A stretch of DNA of 64,000 nucleotides from Chryseobacterium nepalense (GTDB taxonomy: Bacteria > Bacteroidota > Bacteroidia > Flavobacteriales > Weeksellaceae), in the NCBI RefSeq assembly GCF_023195755.1, contig NZ_CP096203.1, forward strand, positions 3,925,212 through 3,989,211, read 5' to 3'. Both the position numbers and the translations under genes were made by a program. Below the pieces are notes generated by a model, which searched no databases, was not told the origin of the DNA, and worked only from the letters and a program-made list of their open reading frames with translations. Of this stretch, positions 15,157 to 25,738 are shown one piece after another. Numbering within the stretch: the stretch's first letter is position 1; every line of letters begins with the position of its first letter.

Positions 15157-15533
15157 TGAAAAGACTTTTTCTTACGGGGATCATGGGCTTATTCCTGATT
15201 TCCTGTTCCAAAAAAGAAAATGTACCGGTTGATACAGCATCTCCGGAAAAAAGGGTTGATGCGGGATCTGCAAAAAGCAGTCTTTCCGGAGAACAGATGA
15301 TCGAAAGTCTGGACTGTTCCGGATGTCATGCGGTTAATGAAAGAATGATAGGACCTTCTTACCAGGAAATTGCAGATAAATATGCTGAAAAAGATATTGA
15401 ACTGCTTGCTTCCAAAATTATAGAAGGCGGCAGTGGAGTCTGGGGCAGTGTGCCGATGGCACCTCATCCTCAGGTATCAAAAGAAGAGGCAAAAAAAATG
15501 GTGGAATATATTTTAACATTAAAGAAAAAATAA
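15156..15533 (+). CDS. Cytochrome c lipoprotein (c551/c552-like)
   Basis: A 125-aa protein with a lipobox FLISC (Cys about 17) followed by a linker and one class I cytochrome c domain. It has the haem-attachment motif CSGCH (about residues 53-57), a Pro in MIGPSYQEIA, the distal Met ligand in SVPMAPHPQVS (about 103) and a final helix MVEYILTL. It would be anchored in a membrane facing the periplasm as a small electron carrier. It overlaps the preceding lipoprotein gene by one base and is followed by a terminator. Confidence 0.88.
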   Translation: MKRLFLTGIMGLFLISCSKKENVPVDTASPEKRVDAGSAKSSLSGEQMIESLDCSGCHAVNERMIGPSYQEIADKYAEKDIELLASKIIEGGSGVWGSVPMAPHPQVSKEEAKKMVEYILTLKKK

Positions 15534-15556
15534 TTTCATCCTGAAAAATAATAAAG

Positions 15557-15587
15557 CTGTTTCTCATTACGGGAGACAGTTTTTTTT
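15557..15587 (+). terminator. Intrinsic terminator after the cytochrome c gene
   Basis: Stem CTGTTTCTC / GGGAGACAG (9 pairs with G-T wobbles), loop ATTAC, then T8. It separates the lipoprotein pair from lysS. Confidence 0.8.
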
Positions 15588-15638
15588 ATCCTTATTTAGC
15601 AATAATCTTACCCAATTTACTTTGAAATGAGACAAAAT

Positions 15639-15671
15639 TTTGAATTTTAAGGACAAAAACCCTTATCTTTG
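15639..15671 (+). promoter_or_regulatory. lysS promoter
   Basis: TTTG (15639-15642), 21 bp, TATCTTTG (15664-15671), a good match to the Bacteroidota consensus. It lies 23 bp before the lysS ATG. Confidence 0.65.
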
Positions 15672-15694
15672 CGCGTTATTGAAATATAGAAATA

Positions 15695-17395
15695 ATGCAA
15701 TTATCAGAACAGGAAATTATCAGAAGAGAAAAGCTGAACAAGCTTGTTGAAATGGGGATTAACGCATTCCCGGCAGATGAATATGTAATTACAGATACTA
15801 CAGAATCTATAAAACAGGATTTCGCTGATAATAAACAGGTTAAGATTGCAGGAAGATTAATGTCAAGAAGAATTCAGGGAAAGGCATCTTTCGCTGAATT
15901 GCAGGATTCTACAGGCAGAATCCAGGTTTATTTCAACAGGGATGAAATCTGTACCGGTGAAGACAAAACTTTATACAATGAGGTATACAAACATCTTTTA
16001 GATATAGGAGATATTATCGGGGTTGAAGGAGAACTTTTCACAACGCAGGTTGGCGAAAAAACGGTTTTGGTAAAAAACTTCACCCTTCTTACAAAATCAC
16101 TTAGACCGCTCCCTCAGGCAAAAACTGATGAAAACGGAGTGGTGCATGATGCATTCAATGATCCGGAACTAAGATACAGACAGCGTTACGTAGATTTAAC
16201 GGTAAATCCTCAGATAAAGGATGTTTTCGTGAAAAGAACCAAATTGTTTAATGCGATGAGGACATTCTTTAATGATGCCGGATATTTTGAGGTGGAAACT
16301 CCGATCTTACAGTCTATTCCGGGAGGAGCAGCGGCAAGACCTTTCATTACACATCATAATGCTTTAGACATTCCATTATATTTAAGAATTGCCAATGAAT
16401 TATACCTGAAAAGATTGATCGTGGGCGGTTTCGACGGGGTATACGAATTCTCCAAAAACTTCAGAAACGAAGGAATGGACAGAACTCACAATCCTGAGTT
16501 TACAGCCATGGAAATCTATGTAGCTTATAAAGATTACAACTGGATGATGGATTTCACGGAAAAATTACTGGAATTCTGCGCTATTCAGGTAAACGGTACG
16601 ACAAAGGCTACTTTTGGTGAATATGAAGTAGATTTTAAAGCGCCTTACCAAAGAATTTCAATGACGGATGCAATCCTGAAATTCACAGGTTTTGATATTA
16701 CAGGGAAAACAGAGCAGGAATTGTTTGATTTCGCAAAGTCTATCGGAATTGAGGTGAACGAAACAATGGGTAAAGGAAAAATTATTGATGAAATTTTCGG
16801 GGAGAAATGTGAAGGAAACTTCATCCAGCCAACTTTCATTACCGATTATCCTATCGAAATGTCTCCTTTGACGAAGAAACACAGAAGCAAAGAAGGTCTT
16901 ACGGAACGTTTTGAGCTGATGGTTTGCGGAAAAGAAATAGCGAATGCTTACTCGGAGCTGAATGATCCGATTGATCAGAGAGAACGTTTTGAGGATCAGT
17001 TAAAATTGTCTGAAAAAGGGGATGATGAAGCAGGTCAGTTTATCGACGAAGATTTCTTAAGAGCCCTGGAATACGGAATGCCGCCAACATCAGGTTTAGG
17101 AATCGGAATGGACCGTCTGATCATGTTCTTAACGAATAATGCATCCATTCAGGAAGTATTGTTCTTCCCGCAGATGAGACCTGAAAAAGCAGTTCCGCAA
17201 ATAGAATTAGGTGAAGACGAAAAAGTGATTCTTGAAATTTTAAATTCCCAGGAAGAACCGTTTACTTTGGCAGAAGTGAAAGAAAGAAGCCAGCTTTCCG
17301 GTAAAAAATGGGATAAAGCTTCAAAAACTCTGACAAAGAATAATCTGGTGAAAGTTGAAAAGATTGATGAGGTTTTGTTGATAAAGTTAGCATAA
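15695..17395 (+). CDS. lysS: Lysyl-tRNA synthetase, class II
   Basis: Charges tRNA-Lys (566 aa). The N-terminal OB-fold anticodon-binding domain (about residues 35-140: VKIAGRLMSRR, GKASFAELQDSTGRIQVYF) precedes a class II core with motif 2 FRNEGMDRTHNPEFTAMEIY and motif 3 GLGIGMDRLIMFLTN. A C-terminal extension of about 65 residues after motif 3 (ILNSQEEPFTLAEVKERS...) resembles a small winged-helix appendage seen in Flavobacteriia LysRS and makes the protein longer than the usual 500 aa. It has its own promoter. Confidence 0.96.
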   Translation: MQLSEQEIIRREKLNKLVEMGINAFPADEYVITDTTESIKQDFADNKQVKIAGRLMSRRIQGKASFAELQDSTGRIQVYFNRDEICTGEDKTLYNEVYKHLLDIGDIIGVEGELFTTQVGEKTVLVKNFTLLTKSLRPLPQAKTDENGVVHDAFNDPELRYRQRYVDLTVNPQIKDVFVKRTKLFNAMRTFFNDAGYFEVETPILQSIPGGAAARPFITHHNALDIPLYLRIANELYLKRLIVGGFDGVYEFSKNFRNEGMDRTHNPEFTAMEIYVAYKDYNWMMDFTEKLLEFCAIQVNGTTKATFGEYEVDFKAPYQRISMTDAILKFTGFDITGKTEQELFDFAKSIGIEVNETMGKGKIIDEIFGEKCEGNFIQPTFITDYPIEMSPLTKKHRSKEGLTERFELMVCGKEIANAYSELNDPIDQRERFEDQLKLSEKGDDEAGQFIDEDFLRALEYGMPPTSGLGIGMDRLIMFLTNNASIQEVLFFPQMRPEKAVPQIELGEDEKVILEILNSQEEPFTLAEVKERSQLSGKKWDKASKTLTKNNLVKVEKIDEVLLIKLA

Positions 17396-17404
17396 AACTC
17401 ATTT

Positions 17405-17962
17405 ATGAAAACTAGTACGGCATTCTTTTTTTGTTTTTTTTACATTTTTACTTTTAGCCAAAGACATTTAACAGCTGTTTTAATTGTCAAAGAAAATAAT
17501 GACTCTTTAAGAGTAAAAGTTGATATACCAATGATTAAAGAATCATCACGAGTAAATATCGACGAAGACAGCTTTTTTCGTAAAGTAAAAGTTGTTGATG
17601 ATAATGGTAAAAAATTATATACAGTTCAGCCCCAAGATATTAAAGAACTATCTTTTTCAGACTTAGATGGTAAAAAAAAGATTTATCATAAAGAAATTTC
17701 CAGAAATCGTTTAATGCAGCTTTTATATGATGGAAATATTAAATTGTATAAGCAATTTATCCCTCAAATGCATTATACTGCAATTTATTATTTGTTTTTA
17801 GATTCTAAAAGGGAACCTATTAAAGTTGGCTTATTTGAAAATAATGAGAAAATTTTATTAAGAATTACAGAATCTAAACCTGAACTAATAAATAAAATTA
17901 AAGAATTGAAAGGTGGGGAAGACGAAATGATAGAAATATTAAAAGAATTTGAAGAATCTTAA
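17405..17962 (+). CDS. Secreted hypothetical protein, AT-rich
   Basis: A 185-aa protein with an aromatic-rich signal peptide (MKTSTAFFFCFFYIFTFSQ). The mature part is basic, with a VKVDIPMIKESSRVNIDEDSF segment and a C-terminal Lys/Glu-rich helix. Codon use is markedly more AT-rich than lysS before it, with many TTA, ATA and AAT codons, as in genes recently acquired or weakly expressed. It starts 9 bp after the lysS stop and ends at a terminator. I do not recognise a family. Confidence 0.7.
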   Translation: MKTSTAFFFCFFYIFTFSQRHLTAVLIVKENNDSLRVKVDIPMIKESSRVNIDEDSFFRKVKVVDDNGKKLYTVQPQDIKELSFSDLDGKKKIYHKEISRNRLMQLLYDGNIKLYKQFIPQMHYTAIYYLFLDSKREPIKVGLFENNEKILLRITESKPELINKIKELKGGEDEMIEILKEFEES

Positions 17963-17987
17963 TAATATAAAAAGTTTATAATTTAAT

Positions 17988-18021
17988 TTATGGGGTAGTT
18001 CGCGCTTCCCCATAATTTTTT
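17988..18021 (+). terminator. Strong terminator
   Basis: Perfect 8-bp stem TTATGGGG / CCCCATAA, 12-nt loop TAGTTCGCGCTT, followed by a T-run. It ends the lysS-hypothetical transcript. Confidence 0.85.
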
Positions 18022-18075
18022 AAAAAATAGACAGACTATTTCTATTAATTCTCCGTTTCCATTAAAAACTATCAG

Positions 18076-18894
18076 ATGAAAACTCTCGTATTGCTGGTTT
18101 TCTGTTGTATAAGTGTTCAGTCACAGATGCTCACTTCTGTCTATTTCGATTATGACAGTTATACACTCACGAAAGAATCCCGAAGAAAATTAGATAGTCT
18201 GGTAAACCTGAAAAGCAATCTGAAATTCAGGATTTTTGGAAACTGTGATATTTCCGGAAGTTCGGAGTATAATAAAAAGCTATCTGAAAGTCGGGCTAAT
18301 GCAGTGAATAAATATCTTCAGGCAAGAATCGGAAATACGATTGCTCTGGAAAGCGTTGTTGGTTTGGGAAAAGAAAAGCAGATCAATGACAACAGTACCG
18401 AAGAATTGCGCCGTAAAAACAGGAGAGTAGATATTTTTATTGATCAGGTGCTGAGGGCGGGCGAAATAAAATCAGGCAGAACGTTTGAAAGCTTTTTCAG
18501 CAGGAAGGTTGCTGATATGAAAGTTGGAGAGAATTATTCTTTACCGAATGTCAATTTTATCGGAGGGCGCCATGTCTGGTTTCCAAAAGGAAATAAAGTT
18601 CTGATTCAGCTGGCTGATGTGCTGAAAAATAACCCATCTCTTGAAGTGGAGCTTCAGGGACATATCTGTTGTGATTATGATAATTTCGATGGTGAAGATC
18701 TCGATCTGAAAACTTTTAATCTTTCCTGGACAAGAGCTCATGCGATCAGAGAATTTCTCGAAAAGCAGGGAATAGATTCGCGCCGGATAAAAGTTACCGG
18801 AATGGGACATCTCAATCCCGTCGTTTATCCTGAACGTACTGAAGAAGATATGATAAAAAACAGGCGGGTGGAAATTGTGGTGCGTAAAAAGTAA
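18076..18894 (+). CDS. Protein with two tandem OmpA-like domains
   Basis: A 272-aa secreted protein (signal peptide MKTLVLLVFCCISVQSQ) made almost entirely of two OmpA C-terminal (peptidoglycan-binding) domains. Domain 1 (about 20-126) has VYFDYDSYTLT, NKKLSESRANAVNKYL and ELRRKNRRVDIFI. Domain 2 (about 160-272) has HVWFPKGNKVLIQLADVL, LSWTRAHAIREFLEKQGI and MIKNRRVEIVV. There is no beta-barrel, so it is probably a periplasmic cell-wall-binding protein. The usual peptidoglycan-binding Arg is present at the end of both domains. It could bridge two peptidoglycan stems or dimerise internally. Confidence 0.85.
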   Translation: MKTLVLLVFCCISVQSQMLTSVYFDYDSYTLTKESRRKLDSLVNLKSNLKFRIFGNCDISGSSEYNKKLSESRANAVNKYLQARIGNTIALESVVGLGKEKQINDNSTEELRRKNRRVDIFIDQVLRAGEIKSGRTFESFFSRKVADMKVGENYSLPNVNFIGGRHVWFPKGNKVLIQLADVLKNNPSLEVELQGHICCDYDNFDGEDLDLKTFNLSWTRAHAIREFLEKQGIDSRRIKVTGMGHLNPVVYPERTEEDMIKNRRVEIVVRKK

Positions 18895-18901
18895 AAATTT
18901 A

Positions 18902-19168
18902 TTATTCTGTTATTTTCAAATATCTTTTCTGGTAATCGGGATTATAACAGTGATAAGAAATCAAATTTGCTGTTTTTTCCAATCCTTTATTTCCTTCGTT
19001 TTTATAAAGTAAAATTTCATCTTGAGTAAGTTGTATCCAGACTTCCCATACACCGTGAGTTCCGCAGGTTACTTCCATCAGATAAGTGTCATGATGATTT
19101 TTAAATAATCTGTAAATATACTGGCTCAATGAAATGAGTTTAAAATTTTTCAGATCAAATTCCACCAT
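18902..19168 (-). CDS. Small hypothetical protein downstream of cydB
   Basis: An 88-aa soluble protein (FDLKNFKLISLSQYIYRLF..., CGTHGVWEVWIQLTQDEILL, NPDYQKRYLKI) without signal peptide or membrane helix. It starts 32 bp after the cydB stop with no terminator between, so it is probably co-transcribed with cydAB. It is not CydX, which is a short membrane peptide. Convergent with the OmpA-domain gene, 7 bp apart. Family not recognised. Confidence 0.65.
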   Translation of the reverse strand: MVEFDLKNFKLISLSQYIYRLFKNHHDTYLMEVTCGTHGVWEVWIQLTQDEILLYKNEGNKGLEKTANLISYHCYNPDYQKRYLKITE

Positions 19169-19200
19169 AACAAGTTTTTATTGAATGTTGTTATTTAATA

Positions 19201-20205
19201 TTATCTTCTTAGTTTGCTGAACGAAGCCATCAGGTAAAATAAAAACGGTAAAATAAAAATAGACCCTAAAATCAGTGCCCAGCCTAAAGCGGAAATGGTT
19301 TTCGGAGCTGCAATATGCTCCAGTAAAGAAAGGTGCTGCCCGTTTCCGAAAAGAATAATATTGGGATTATGCTGGTAGGTGGCTGCAACTAAAATCATAA
19401 TCACCTGAAACCCGGCTAATGCCCTTACAGGAAGAAGTTTTTTGGTATTCATAGCTCTGAGAATCAACAGGAGACAAATGGTTGCAAAAGCCGTTGCCAT
19501 CATTCCCAGTGGCTTTGAAAAAACCCACATGATCAAGGGAATATCAGACAGATAAGCTGTTAAGAAAACAAGTGCTCCTGTAATGACAACAAAAATCATC
19601 GTTTGTTTCGATTTTTTAATCATTAAATTAAGTTCGAGGCGGTCAACTGTTTCTCTCAAAGCAAAAACAGAAGCCAGATAAGCACAGATGGAAACCGTGA
19701 AAAGTCCTACAGCAACCCCGAACCAGTTCAGCCAGCTGAAAATATAGAGATCTAAAAACCCTTTGGCATCAGGATTAATAGAATGCGAAATAGTTGCAGC
19801 AGCAATTAATCCCAGAAAAAAAGGCGTCAGAAGACTTGAAAAATAAAAAATCTGCGTATATAGCCTCTGCCATTCATCTTTCACGGCATCATAATGCCTG
19901 AATGTAAATGCCGTTCCTCGCGCAATGATCCCGATAAGCATTAAAACCAGAGGAATATGCAGATAAGTTGATAGGGTGGTATAGATTTCAGGAAACCCTA
20001 CAAAAAGAATAACAATAGCGATGATCAGCCACATATGGTTGGCTTCCCACACCGGAGCAATCGATTCATACATGATCACTTGGGTTTTCGGACGGTTCTT
20101 TTTTCTCGTAAAAAGCTCTACGATTCCTGCTCCAAAATCTGCTCCGCCCAAAATCACATAAAGACAGATCGACAGCCAGAGGAAACCTATAACTACGTAT
20201 ATCAT
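19201..20205 (-). CDS. cydB: Cytochrome bd oxidase subunit II
   Basis: A 334-aa integral membrane protein with eight or nine helices. Landmarks: the start FLWLSICLYVILGGADFGAG, APVWEANHMWLIIAIVILFVGFP and IIARGTAFTFRHYD, all typical of CydB. It partners CydA in the high-affinity quinol oxidase used at low oxygen. Its ATG overlaps the cydA stop by 4 bp. Length is shorter than E. coli CydB (379 aa), as common in Bacteroidota. Confidence 0.95.
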   Translation of the reverse strand: MIYVVIGFLWLSICLYVILGGADFGAGIVELFTRKKNRPKTQVIMYESIAPVWEANHMWLIIAIVILFVGFPEIYTTLSTYLHIPLVLMLIGIIARGTAFTFRHYDAVKDEWQRLYTQIFYFSSLLTPFFLGLIAAATISHSINPDAKGFLDLYIFSWLNWFGVAVGLFTVSICAYLASVFALRETVDRLELNLMIKKSKQTMIFVVITGALVFLTAYLSDIPLIMWVFSKPLGMMATAFATICLLLILRAMNTKKLLPVRALAGFQVIMILVAATYQHNPNIILFGNGQHLSLLEHIAAPKTISALGWALILGSIFILPFLFYLMASFSKLRR

Positions 20206-21545
20206 AATTTTTTTTGTTTATCGTTAAACTGAGGATCCGTAGGATCGTAAAGTTTCGGGACCATTTTGATCTGTCTTGTCAGAAGGAAAATAATAACGAA
20301 AGACAGTGAAACAAAAACAGCGGTAAAGAAATAGAATGAATACTGAATTCCGGGCATCGGTGTTACGGCATCAACAGTTTTCATAATTCCGTAAATAATC
20401 CAGGGCTGCCTCCCCACTTCCGTTACGGTCCATCCGGCTTCCAGTGCGATATATCCAAAAGGTGTTGCTATTAAGAATGTTTTCAGCAGCCACTTCTTTT
20501 TCAGCCACTCTTTTTTAAAAAACGCAGCATATAAATAAATAATTCCTATAATAATCATCACCACTCCGAAGAAAATCATAATCTGAAAGGCAAAATGCAC
20601 TACAGCAACCGGCGGCCATTCATCCCTTGGGAAATCTTTCAGTCCTTTTACTTCAGAATTAAAATCATTGCTTACGAGAAAACTTAAGACTTTAGGGATT
20701 TTTATGGCATATTTTATTTCTGCTTTTTGCTCATTCGGGATACCGCCAATCACAAAAGCTGCACCTTTTTCCGTTTCAAAATGTGCTTCCATTGCTGCTA
20801 ATTTGATAGGTTGTCTTTCCGCAACAGATTTCGCGGCAACATCACCACTAAGAGGTGCTCCAAACGCTCCTATTAATGCGAATCCGGCAGCAATTTTAAA
20901 AGCTTTGGTATGAAATTCAATATTCTTTTTGCGAAGAATCATATAGGCATGAAGTCCTGCAACGGCGAATCCTGTGGCGCAAAATGCAGCGACTGTCATA
21001 TGCAGCGCCTGCGGAAACCACGCATCATTAAACATTGCTTTAATAGGGTCTATATTCAGGTACTGTCCGTTAATATAATCAAAACCGGCAGGAGAATTCA
21101 TCCATGCATTGGCTGCAACGACTAAAATTCCGGACGCTAAACCGCTTATACCTACCAGAAAGCCACAGAACCAGTGAAACCATTTGTTGAATCTGTCCCA
21201 GCCGTAAAGAAAAAATCCTATGGCAATAGCTTCTATAAAAAAGGCTGTTCCTTCCAGGGAAAATGGCATCCCGAAAATAGGGCCTGCATGTTTCATGAAG
21301 TGTGGCCAAAGAAGTCCGAGTTCAAAAGAAAGCATCGTTCCGGAAACAGCTCCGGTGGCAAAAAGTATGGCGACGCCTTTGCTCCATGCTTTGGTGAGAC
21401 CTTTGTAGATTTCATTATTTGTTTTTAAATATTTCCAGTGGGCAAACGCCATCAGAAAAGGCATAACCATTCCCACACACGAAAAAATAATATGAAAACC
21501 GAGGGACATTGCCATTTGGGCACGAGCTGCAAGGAAATCGTCCAT
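20202..21545 (-). CDS. cydA: Cytochrome bd oxidase subunit I
   Basis: Haem-bearing subunit of the bd quinol oxidase (447 aa). Visible are the N-terminal His ligand in MSLGFHIIFSCVGMVMPF (about residue 18), the two acidic residues in MPFSLEGTAFFIEAIAIGF, a later His in FPQALHMTVAAFCATGFA, the R-Q-P segment in VAERQPIKLAAMEAHFET and GRQPWIIYG near the C-terminus. The periplasmic Q-loop is short, which explains the length below 520 aa; this is the short-Q-loop type. First gene of a cydAB operon. Confidence 0.95.
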   Translation of the reverse strand: MDDFLAARAQMAMSLGFHIIFSCVGMVMPFLMAFAHWKYLKTNNEIYKGLTKAWSKGVAILFATGAVSGTMLSFELGLLWPHFMKHAGPIFGMPFSLEGTAFFIEAIAIGFFLYGWDRFNKWFHWFCGFLVGISGLASGILVVAANAWMNSPAGFDYINGQYLNIDPIKAMFNDAWFPQALHMTVAAFCATGFAVAGLHAYMILRKKNIEFHTKAFKIAAGFALIGAFGAPLSGDVAAKSVAERQPIKLAAMEAHFETEKGAAFVIGGIPNEQKAEIKYAIKIPKVLSFLVSNDFNSEVKGLKDFPRDEWPPVAVVHFAFQIMIFFGVVMIIIGIIYLYAAFFKKEWLKKKWLLKTFLIATPFGYIALEAGWTVTEVGRQPWIIYGIMKTVDAVTPMPGIQYSFYFFTAVFVSLSFVIIFLLTRQIKMVPKLYDPTDPQFNDKQKKL

Positions 21546-21717
21546 AAATACTAAATTTTAAGTAAATAAATGTAAGGATAAATTGCCTATATACGAATAT
21601 GATTTCCGACAGTTATTATTCAGATTGAAGATTTTAACTTTGTATTTTTTATGAGTAAATTCTATTCAGATTCTGTGGAAAAGTCTCGTGGTTTTTGACA
21701 TATTTTAACTTTCATAA

Positions 21718-23712
<1,995 letters not shown>

Positions 23713-23733
23713 TATAATAGCATTTAACATAAT

Positions 23734-23760
23734 AAAGGCCTCAGTAATGAGGTCTTTTCC
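23734..23760 (+). terminator. gyrB terminator
   Basis: Stem AAAGGCCTCA / TGAGGTCTTT (one G-T wobble), loop GTAA, T-rich tail. 21 bp after gyrB. Confidence 0.75.
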
Positions 23761-23844
23761 TTTTATTTTAAATCCTGTTTAACATAAAAAAAATAATTAT
23801 AAACACTTAAAGGATTTTCTTATTTTTGCTAAATTTTAATAACC

Positions 23845-25737
23845 ATGATTAAAATACTTTGTACCGTAGCTCTTTCCACAGCATCATTGTATTATGCACA
23901 GAGCTTTCCTGCTTCGGCAATTCCTGAAAATTTGAAGAAGAATGCAGACGCAGTTATCAGAAAAGATTTCACTACTGTCCAGATCAATAAGATCGATGAT
24001 ATCAAATACCAGTATTATACCGTAACAACAGTTCTCAATAAAGATGGAGATTCGGATGCCCAGGTATTCATTCCTTATGAAAAAGGAAACAGTATTTCCG
24101 ATGTAAAGGTGAATATCTATGATGAAGCCGGGAAAAAAATAAAGTCTTTTTCCAAATCTGATTTCAATGATTTTGCAAATAATAATCAGGGAACATTTTA
24201 TTCGGATAACAGGGTAATGGTTTTACCTTATATGGCGACACAATATCCTTACACCGTTGAATTTTCTTATCAGATCGGTGATGAAAATACGGTATTCTTA
24301 CCTGATTTTACACCTTTCAGATCAACGAAAGTATCATTGGAAGAAGCGCAAATGAAAATTGTCAATAAATCCGGAATAGATCTTAAAACAAAAATTTATC
24401 CGTCGCCCTATAATTACACTTCAGTAACTGAAAGTGAAAATGCCGGCGAAAAAAACTATACGTATAAAAATGTTCCGGCTATAGATGATGTGTTTTTACT
24501 GCCTCAACCTGTGAAAATTTTGCCTAAAGTAAGCTTTGCTTTAACAAAATTCAATCTTGAAGGAAAACAGGGAAGTATCAATAACTGGGGAGATTTCGGA
24601 AGCTGGTATTATAATAGCATTTTACAGCCGGTTTCTGTATCTACACCTGCTATTAAAGCTGAGGTGATGAGCCTTGATCTTAAAGGAGCAACAGAAGAAA
24701 AAGTAAAAAAGCTGTACCAGCATATGCAGGCTAAAACAAGATATATTTTTGTAGCGCTTGGAATAGGAGGATGGCAGCCTATGCTTCCTGATGAAGTGCA
24801 GAAAAAAGGGTATGGTGACTGTAAAGGACTTACCAATTATATGAAAACTTTGCTGGATGAAGCCGGTATTCCATCGTATTATTCAGTAGTTAATTCAGGT
24901 ACTTCGCCTGTATCTTTTGATAAAGATTTCCCAAAGATGGGTGGCAATCACGTTATTTTAATGGTGCCGACAGAAAAAGGGAATATCTGGCTGGAAAATA
25001 CTTCCCAGCAAGTGGCATTTAATCATTTAAGTTACAATACAACGGCAAGAAATGTTCTTTCGATCAGAAAAGAAGGTATTGAACTTATTAATACTCCGGA
25101 TTACACCGCTGAACAAAGTAAAGAAAAGCAGAAGCTCACAATCAAAATTAATGAAGATAACAGTATTTCGGGTGAAGGAAGTTTTTCTTATACCGGAATT
25201 CAGTATGATAACAATCTTGCTCTTGCTTCCATGTCTTCAAAAGAACGAACCGAAGCCGTAAAAAATATGTTGGATGTTTTGCATTTTGAAAAAATCGAGA
25301 TGAAAAATTTCCTGAATGATAAAGATAATGCAGTTGCGAAATACGACCTGGATTTTAAAGCCAACAATTATTCTAAAAATGCGGGAAACAGTATTATTTT
25401 CAGAGCAGTTCCTATTTTTTCTAACAATGTTTATAAAAATGAAGAAAACAGAGAATTGCCATTCGAATTGAGACAGTCTTTTGAAGATGAATATGAAGTA
25501 AGCTTTATCCTTCCGCAGCAATATAAAGTGGAAGAGCTTCCGGAAAATATTGTACTGAATTCGGAATTCGGAACGTACAAACTGAGTTTTGTGAAAAACG
25601 GAGAATCGCTGAAGGTCACAAGATCCATCAGAATTAATAAAGGTATTTACCCGAAAGAGAAATATAACGATTATATCAATTTCAGAAAAAAAACAATTAA
25701 CATAGACAACTCAAAAGTTTTAATATCTAAAATTTAA
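23845..25737 (+). CDS. DUF3857 / transglutaminase-like secreted protein (triad present)
   Basis: A 630-aa protein with signal peptide (MIKILCTVALSTASLYYAQS). The N-terminal DUF3857 beta domain (about 60-230) is followed by a transglutaminase-like core and a C-terminal beta domain. The papain-like triad is visible: Cys in GYGDCKGLTNYM (about 328), His in GGNHVILMV (about 368) and a polar residue in WLENTSQQ (about 385). Such proteins are common in Bacteroidota; their substrates are unknown. It is followed after one base by a paralogue lacking the triad, so the two probably work as a pair. A TATTTTTG element 16 bp upstream may be the promoter. Confidence 0.85.
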   Translation: MIKILCTVALSTASLYYAQSFPASAIPENLKKNADAVIRKDFTTVQINKIDDIKYQYYTVTTVLNKDGDSDAQVFIPYEKGNSISDVKVNIYDEAGKKIKSFSKSDFNDFANNNQGTFYSDNRVMVLPYMATQYPYTVEFSYQIGDENTVFLPDFTPFRSTKVSLEEAQMKIVNKSGIDLKTKIYPSPYNYTSVTESENAGEKNYTYKNVPAIDDVFLLPQPVKILPKVSFALTKFNLEGKQGSINNWGDFGSWYYNSILQPVSVSTPAIKAEVMSLDLKGATEEKVKKLYQHMQAKTRYIFVALGIGGWQPMLPDEVQKKGYGDCKGLTNYMKTLLDEAGIPSYYSVVNSGTSPVSFDKDFPKMGGNHVILMVPTEKGNIWLENTSQQVAFNHLSYNTTARNVLSIRKEGIELINTPDYTAEQSKEKQKLTIKINEDNSISGEGSFSYTGIQYDNNLALASMSSKERTEAVKNMLDVLHFEKIEMKNFLNDKDNAVAKYDLDFKANNYSKNAGNSIIFRAVPIFSNNVYKNEENRELPFELRQSFEDEYEVSFILPQQYKVEELPENIVLNSEFGTYKLSFVKNGESLKVTRSIRINKGIYPKEKYNDYINFRKKTINIDNSKVLISKI

Positions 25738-25738
25738 C

